NCBI GenBank assembly: GCA_027604505.1
Contig: JADIIX010000016.1
Coordinates: 62,001-126,000 of the forward strand
DNA length: 64,000 nt
Direction: 5' to 3'
DNA from: Gonapodya sp. JEL0774
Lineage: Eukaryota > Monoblepharomycota > Monoblepharidomycetes > Monoblepharidales > Gonapodyaceae
Shown: positions 59,242-64,000 of the stretch, piece after piece
How the letters are laid out: the number at the start of each line of letters is the position of its first letter
Numbering within the stretch: position 1 is the first letter of the stretch
The notes under the pieces: generated by a model
The model's input: only the letters and a program-made list of their open reading frames with translations
What the model was told of the DNA's origin: nothing
Databases searched by the model: none
Position numbers and translations under genes: made by a program

Positions 59242-60313
59242 CTAGCCCGCTAAGCGAGTTCTACCTGTGAGTAGATATGCAGACCCGTTCACATCCTCTG
59301 TGATTCTGAGATTCACTGCCTGAATCGCTGGACCTTGTTCTTCCTCCCGAACCAGTTGGTCTGCTGGTAGCAGTATAGCTGATGACTTTGCCAATATGGC
59401 TTGACTTCCGAACCGTGGGTTTTTGACCTCAACGAAAGAGATCGTCAACAGCTGTGTATTCGATAAGCAACGAGATTCGCGATGCTACTCACTTCAATCT
59501 TAGGACATACAATTCGCAAAGTTTTTGTTATAATTACTGTGTATCCTTGCCGTTGTACGTAGGTGTACGTAAGATACTGTCCGACGGTGTAAACAGCCAA
59601 GCTCGAGAAAATGTGCCAAATTGCATGACCGGGGATCCACCGCCTCAGGTTGGGGGGAATGTATTCACACAAAGACTCGTTCAGTGTCCATATCGCTACC
59701 GCAATTATGGCCAGGATAAATGAAATGAGAGGTAGACGCTTCACATCGGACAAGTTGGGTCGGTTTTCCCGAGTAGTGACAAACACGAGTACATAGAGCA
59801 AGGACGTGAGAATTCCAAACGTTATATTGCCACTTGGACCGATACTGAGGGCTTGTTGGACCGTTGCAATCGAGATGCCGGAAGCAACAACCAGCGCACA
59901 GCCACACGATGCGATGTGATAGACCCGGAATGTCCAACGACGCTTCTCCATTTCGTACGCATTAATGTCGTCGAAAAGAAGGTAGACTGCTATCAGAATG
60001 GGCATTCCCATGGTCACGGGGTCCATGATGCTCCAAAATAGGTCCGCTGTGTAGTGACCAATGAACGACGAGACGCCGTTGAGGGCGATGAAAGCGTAGA
60101 TCAACCTGCATTTCCAATCCCAGATACGATATGGATGCTCAAGTCACAAGATCTAGACGGTGTACTTGACTGCGGTGCTCACCGAATGCTCGCTATCACG
60201 TGGTTGCTTCCAAACAATCCGTACAGTCCCACGGCGCTTATAAAGGGGGCGGTGAAGGCACTAAAGTACTCTGGTGTACCTTTGGGCTCCGAAATTGATT
60301 CGCAGAAAACCAT
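59242..60313 (-). CDS. Alkaline ceramidase / CREST family multi-pass membrane hydrolase, about 317 aa
   Basis: Exons 60313-60183, 60105-59493 and 59451-59242. Seven hydrophobic segments run from residue 20 to 240. The five residues that form the Zn site of alkaline ceramidases are present at the right spacing: S57-x3-H61 in GVSSFIGHYTAD, D72 eleven residues on (FWSIMDPVTMG), and H204-x3-H208 in PGHAIWHIFSS. An N-terminal FCESISE resembles the family's calcium-site WCExxY segment, but the usual preceding Asp-Trp is missing. The true start may therefore lie in an unseen upstream exon. These enzymes hydrolyse ceramides to sphingoid base and fatty acid in ER/Golgi membranes. The last 70 residues (exon 3) lack hydrophobic segments and form a cytosolic tail of uncertain boundary. 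Confidence 0.8.
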
Positions 60314-60661
60314 GATGGACAAGTCTTGACAGTAGCGTGAGGAGTGGGATATGGTGAGGACAATCCATCGAAGTTGCGAAGAACGATTGTTCCAGTGGCT
60401 TCGCTCCCGCCGCTGGCGCTGCGCACCTACATAATCTTTATTCATGCATCATAAAGTAGTAGTCTGTAAAATGACAGGAGAACAAAGCTCTCATGATTAG
60501 AATGGAGAGTGAAACCACAGGGACGAGCTGCTTCTATTGAATGCGCAGTCAGATCATCAGACAAAATTTACATTTAAGTTGTTTTCCCGATAAAATTTCC
60601 CATGTAATTTCCAATGAGAGTGCACCTGATGCTTTTCAACTTCCACCGTAGCCATGGTAAT
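60314..60661. other. Short intergenic region
   Basis: 348 bases between the ceramidase start and the stop of the HAD phosphatase gene (both minus). In-frame codons continue 5' of the ceramidase ATG without family character. An AT-rich stretch lies at 60560-60610. No gene is supportable. Confidence 0.4.
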
Positions 60662-61771
60662 CTACAATGTCCCCTTGTTCAATACCTCGGGTACAATAAC
60701 TCCCCAATCTTCCACCTTGAATTCCTCAAGCGAGCAGATTACCGTTCCACCGCGGTCGCAGACCTGACCGGCTAAATCTCTGTATCGAGAAGCAATCAAA
60801 CGGAGGAAAGCCGGATCAGATCCCGTGACCCAGACGGGCACCATTCCTGCATGAAGGGCTGCCATGACTCCAGAGGGCGAGTCTGCGAGTAACGAGTGGA
60901 GAAATTCAAGTGGATTATTTTTTCACAGAGGGAAGAGATTGTGCGGACTCACCCTCGAACACGAACACATCGCGCTTCTCCTCGTCAACGTCCACCCGCA
61001 CACCTAGCCGCTTTGCTGCCTCCAAAAATATATCTGGGGCAGGTTTACCACGAACCACCGTGGGGTCGTCGCCCAAGACCCATCTACCCTCGAACAACGC
61101 GAAAAGGTCTGGATTGGAAGAGCGTTTAAGGAGAAACTCAGGGCGAGCAGAAGAGGTGGCGATCTGGGAAGTTACCAAACTTGGCTTAACCATTGTAGAG
61201 TTTCGGAAGTGGACGAATTGCTCACAGACACAGGAACAGACGAATGCTTCAACTTTTGAACTAGCCGGAAAGCGCCAGGTAGAGGCAGCACAGTCCGCCA
61301 AGAAATAGCCTACGGTCAATTGCGACGCTGATCACAAAACATATCTTCGAAATACCTCCAGGTACTCACCTGGCGCTTCCTCAGCTCCAATCGATAGTCT
61401 TCAGGAGTCAATCCAACACCAGTTGACTCCAAAACGAGTTTTGTCGACTTTTAATTAGCCGAAGAATCCCACAGCAAGACCAAATTGAGACCTCGTTCAG
61501 TTGAGCAAGGCTGATCCACGATCACCAACCTCATATGCTGTCAATCCCAGTCGAGCAGCGTTGATTTCGTCCGAGAGCTCGTACCCTCGCTCACGAAGGA
61601 TGGATGATGCGGCATCGTGGTAGCATCGTTCTGTATCAATAAGGAGGCCGTCCTGTGAAGAGTGAGCGAAACCGGTGAGAAGTTGGGCTTGATGTCCAGG
61701 AGGGGAACTCCATTATGGTTGATTCGAACCATGTCGAAGATTGCATAGCGGAGAACAGGTCGTGTGAGCAT
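60662..61771 (-). CDS. HAD-IA phosphatase, pseudouridine-5'-phosphatase (HDHD1/GS1)-like, 252 aa
   Basis: Six exons on the minus strand: 61771-61730, 61652-61530, 61447-61370, 61309-61226, 61163-60953 and 60882-60662. They rebuild a complete HAD subfamily IA enzyme. Motif I is FDMDGLLIDTE (nucleophile D13, D15), split exactly between M14 and D15 by the first intron. Motif II is IATSSARPEF (S113/S114). Motif III is RGKPAPDIFL (K149). Motif IV is VFEDSPSGV (E179, D180). The helical cap (SDEINAARLGLTAYE...) fits dephosphorylation of small sugar-phosphate-type substrates. The closest familiar relatives are human HDHD1 and related fungal and plant GS1-type enzymes; the substrate is an inference. 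Length matches the 230-260 aa norm. Confidence 0.8.
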
Positions 61772-62641
61772 AATTTTGAGTTGGTGGCTCAATAGAGAGT
61801 TTGTTGTGAGTCCCGGACCACAAAGCTGAAAGCGACGAACAAATGACTGAGGTTACATATGTATGTCAACAAAAAAATGCTACACATACAAGTTTCGAGA
61901 TACGCTTGAGACCAAAGTTTCCTTGCATAGAGTATATGATCTATGCTTTTCTTCTGTTGTTACTAGTCCACCAGCTCGAAAGCGACTGAGAAGTAAAATG
62001 CGGCATGTATGAAATTTGATTCATTGCCTTGTGGCTTATTTACCTTGTTTGGAGGGTATCATGATGCATGATGACGTCGATAAGCCGGCGGGGTCTGGAT
62101 GCCTATTGGCCGTCGAAACGAAAGTCGACATGCCCAAATCAGGTTAAACCGCATTAAAAAGGCATACATATCATACATACTGTGAGTTGCTCGGAGCATC
62201 TTTTGTCACCTGGAAAGAATTGCTGGGTGAGTCCTGCCTCGGAGAATACACAGTTGGCGGAGATGATTAGTGTCACCCCACCCTGTGAAACGCCAGCTCG
62301 AGTATTCGATGACACTTTTGGGATCGTGGGTCGAAATCCATACCGAGACTTTGACATACCTCTCGGCTTGCCGCGGCTGGAAGGGATGGAGCGTGGCGAA
62401 TGAGAGTGATTTTAGACTTAGGAGGTTGTGGAAGAGGCGAAGCACAGGACAAACGGCAGGAGAATGAATACCAAAAAGGTATAATAGAGGCAGATTCCAC
62501 CGAGGATGACGAGATCGAATACTCCATGGAACTTGTTCCTGGGCATCTGATATACTTCAATATCCAAGCTCTGAGACTCTGACTAAATGTCATTCCTCAC
62601 GGGCAACCGACTTCAGGGTCGCAGTTCCTTACTCTTTTGAC
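61772..62641. other. Divergent intergenic region with unresolved short frames
   Basis: 870 bases between the HAD phosphatase start (-) and the second Zn2Cys6 gene start (+). Short plus frames at 62182-62403 (ending in PRLEGMERGE) and 62400-62582, and their minus-strand mirrors, look partly protein-like. One of the plus frames could be an upstream exon of the Zn2Cys6 gene. I could not find a splice path that proves it. Confidence 0.3.
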
Positions 62642-64000
62642 ATGGGTCGCCGAGATGTCGAGAGGGACTCCGATTACTCACCGGGTCGACGTCACAAACA
62701 GTCCTTCAATGTGTACACAAGCGGCACGCACATGGTTGGTATCACAGGAGAGCAAACGCAGCTCGCGTCTTGTGATGCTTGCACGAGGTCGGTAGTTATA
62801 ATCCCACTGTCGATAAGCGGATTGGCTGGGATGACAAAGTCCGGTTCTCTCACATCCCGTAATTCGGTAGGCGGCGGGTTCGATGTGCACCTACAGTTCC
62901 GTGCCCGCGATGCTCCAAACTAGGTGTGCCTTGCACAAGGTTCAGGAAAATCAAGAAAAGAGGACCTCGGCGGAAAGTGAGTGAGGTCCCTCCCGCGATA
63001 TAGCGTCGACGATGAGTAGAAGGACATAGTGTCAGAGAAGGATACGCTGAGTGCGATTGCCTTCCACTTAACGGTCCAATTCATGGCCTACGTCGTTGAT
63101 TGATGCATCCTGGTTGACTTACAGACGGATCAAAACCCCGGCTCTCTGACGGCCGAAGAGGAGGCTGCTGTGCAGCAAGCTCTTTTCGATAAATTAAAGT
63201 GCATTGAGAATGAGGCGAAAGGCAGGCGAAAAAGTACTGGTGGAGGCAGAAGTGGAAACATTGGCACATCGGTGTCGAGATCTGGAGCCAATTTGGAAAC
63301 CGATCCTGCAAGACAGTTCAGGGACAGCACGCGTGAAAGGAGCAGCGCGGTCGGAGGACAGAGAGAATCCAAGGGGCACAAAGCAGCAATGTCAGTGATT
63401 GTGAAAATGGAAATGGATACACCAGAGGTAATGACGGAAGCCATTCCTGGGATTCTCGAGCACCGTGGGGACCAAACAAGTTTCCCGTCACATCAGACTG
63501 GCTGTCCTCTCTCCCCGGAGCATCTTGTTCTTCGTCGTTCATCCCGCTCAAGACGTGCGGCGCGCTCTGTCAGTATCACCGGTACGACTCGTACTCAATC
63601 CTCCTCTTCTTCGGACAGTGCCACCTCCTCGTCTGAGAGACCTCTTGCTTGGAGTTCCGATTCAGGGTCCTCTTCGGAGTCAGGCCAACCAACGCGCAAG
63701 CGCCGTCGCCACTCTATCAAATCGTCTTCGACAAATGTTTGTGATGGTGACATGTACACATGCGACATTCCGGCAGCATCTGCTTCGACTAGTCGTTCCG
63801 TACGTACTATGTCATCCGTGTCTGCCTCGTCACGGTCACCGGCTCCTTCGGCTCCTTCGTTCCTCGATAATCATGGTTTAGCTGCCAGCCATGTTTTCTC
63901 CTTAATTGCGCCCCTCGAGCTTTACCCTGTAACTACTTGCCACTCGGACGTGACGAATCCGCCAGTAGTTTCCGCGGAAGGTCTATTACAAGAGGACTTC
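62642..64000 (+). CDS. Zn2Cys6 transcription factor, 3'-truncated by the window end
   Basis: Exons 62642-62787, 62871-62976 and 63125 to the window edge, still open at 64000. The spliced product carries a full binuclear cluster: SCDACTRRRVRCAPTVPC continuing PRCSKLGVPC, Cys at 44, 47, 54, 60, 63 and 70 (C-x2-C-x6-C-x5-C-x2-C-x6-C). A basic linker KIKKRGPRRK follows, typical of the family. The first intron cuts between the second and third cysteines. After the cluster come a short helical element (TAEEEAAVQQALFDKL) and a long Ser-rich region with a nuclear-localisation-like TRKRRRH. The middle homology domain, if any, would lie beyond the window. The start ATG is the first in frame and unproven. 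The gene is divergent from the HAD phosphatase. Confidence 0.75.

Noticed and set aside
61719-61732. GATTCGAACC, resembling a tRNA T-loop complement
   Set aside because: It lies at an exon-intron boundary of the HAD phosphatase and no cloverleaf can be built around it.
62273-62593. Minus-frame LIRHA sequence resembling a histidine-phosphatase motif
   Set aside because: The rest of the phosphatase fold is absent, the frame is short, and the opposite strand is equally open.

Overview
The window is nuclear DNA of a fungus. Nearly every gene is broken by short GT-AG introns (mostly 55-120 nt). Two genes encode Zn2Cys6 (fungal binuclear cluster) regulators, and there is an Mrp51-type mitochondrial ribosomal protein. 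Compact gene spacing, moderate-to-high GC and a non-TALE homeodomain protein would suit an early-diverging (zoosporic) lineage, but that placement is a guess. All exon models below come from reading splice sites by eye and checking that the joined exons stay in frame. No transcript evidence was available.

Layout. 1-9 kb: a tRNA-Gly(CCC); a 1,620-residue Gln/Pro-rich homeodomain protein (+); a Golgi-type family 8 glycosyltransferase (-) with a short-motif repeat array upstream; and a coiled-coil protein (-). 9.6-15 kb: two tandem paralogous family 26 glycoside hydrolases (+). Each has a membrane anchor, a Ser/Thr stalk and an EF-hand-like loop inside the catalytic domain. 15-19 kb: a Zn2Cys6 transcription factor (-). 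19-20.8 kb: unresolved, including an open frame broken by one TGA. 20.8-28.8 kb: two divergent long coiled-coil proteins, one led by ankyrin repeats (-) and one with paired CxxC motifs (+). 29-34.6 kb: an Mrp51-like protein (-), divergent from a Ser/Thr kinase (+), and a three-finger C2H2 protein (-).

36-46 kb: SNU13 (-), whose first exon lies between the arms of an imperfect inverted repeat. It is followed by about 9 kb of gene-poor DNA with tandem and dispersed repeats. The 40.3-45.7 kb part has visibly lower GC than its flanks and holds only short, unrecognised reading frames. 46-64 kb: dense housekeeping genes. These are a very large PEX14 (+), a WDR6/Rtt10/Trm734-type tRNA-modification WD40 protein in 13 exons (+), an acidic single-span membrane protein (-), an alkaline-ceramidase/CREST family membrane enzyme with its metal-site residues intact (-), a HAD phosphatase like pseudouridine-5'-phosphatase (-), and a second Zn2Cys6 regulator (+) cut by the window end.

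There is no operon-like logic, as expected for a eukaryote. The only clear functional clustering is the duplicated GH26 pair. No complete transposon, CRISPR array, plasmid or phage feature was seen.
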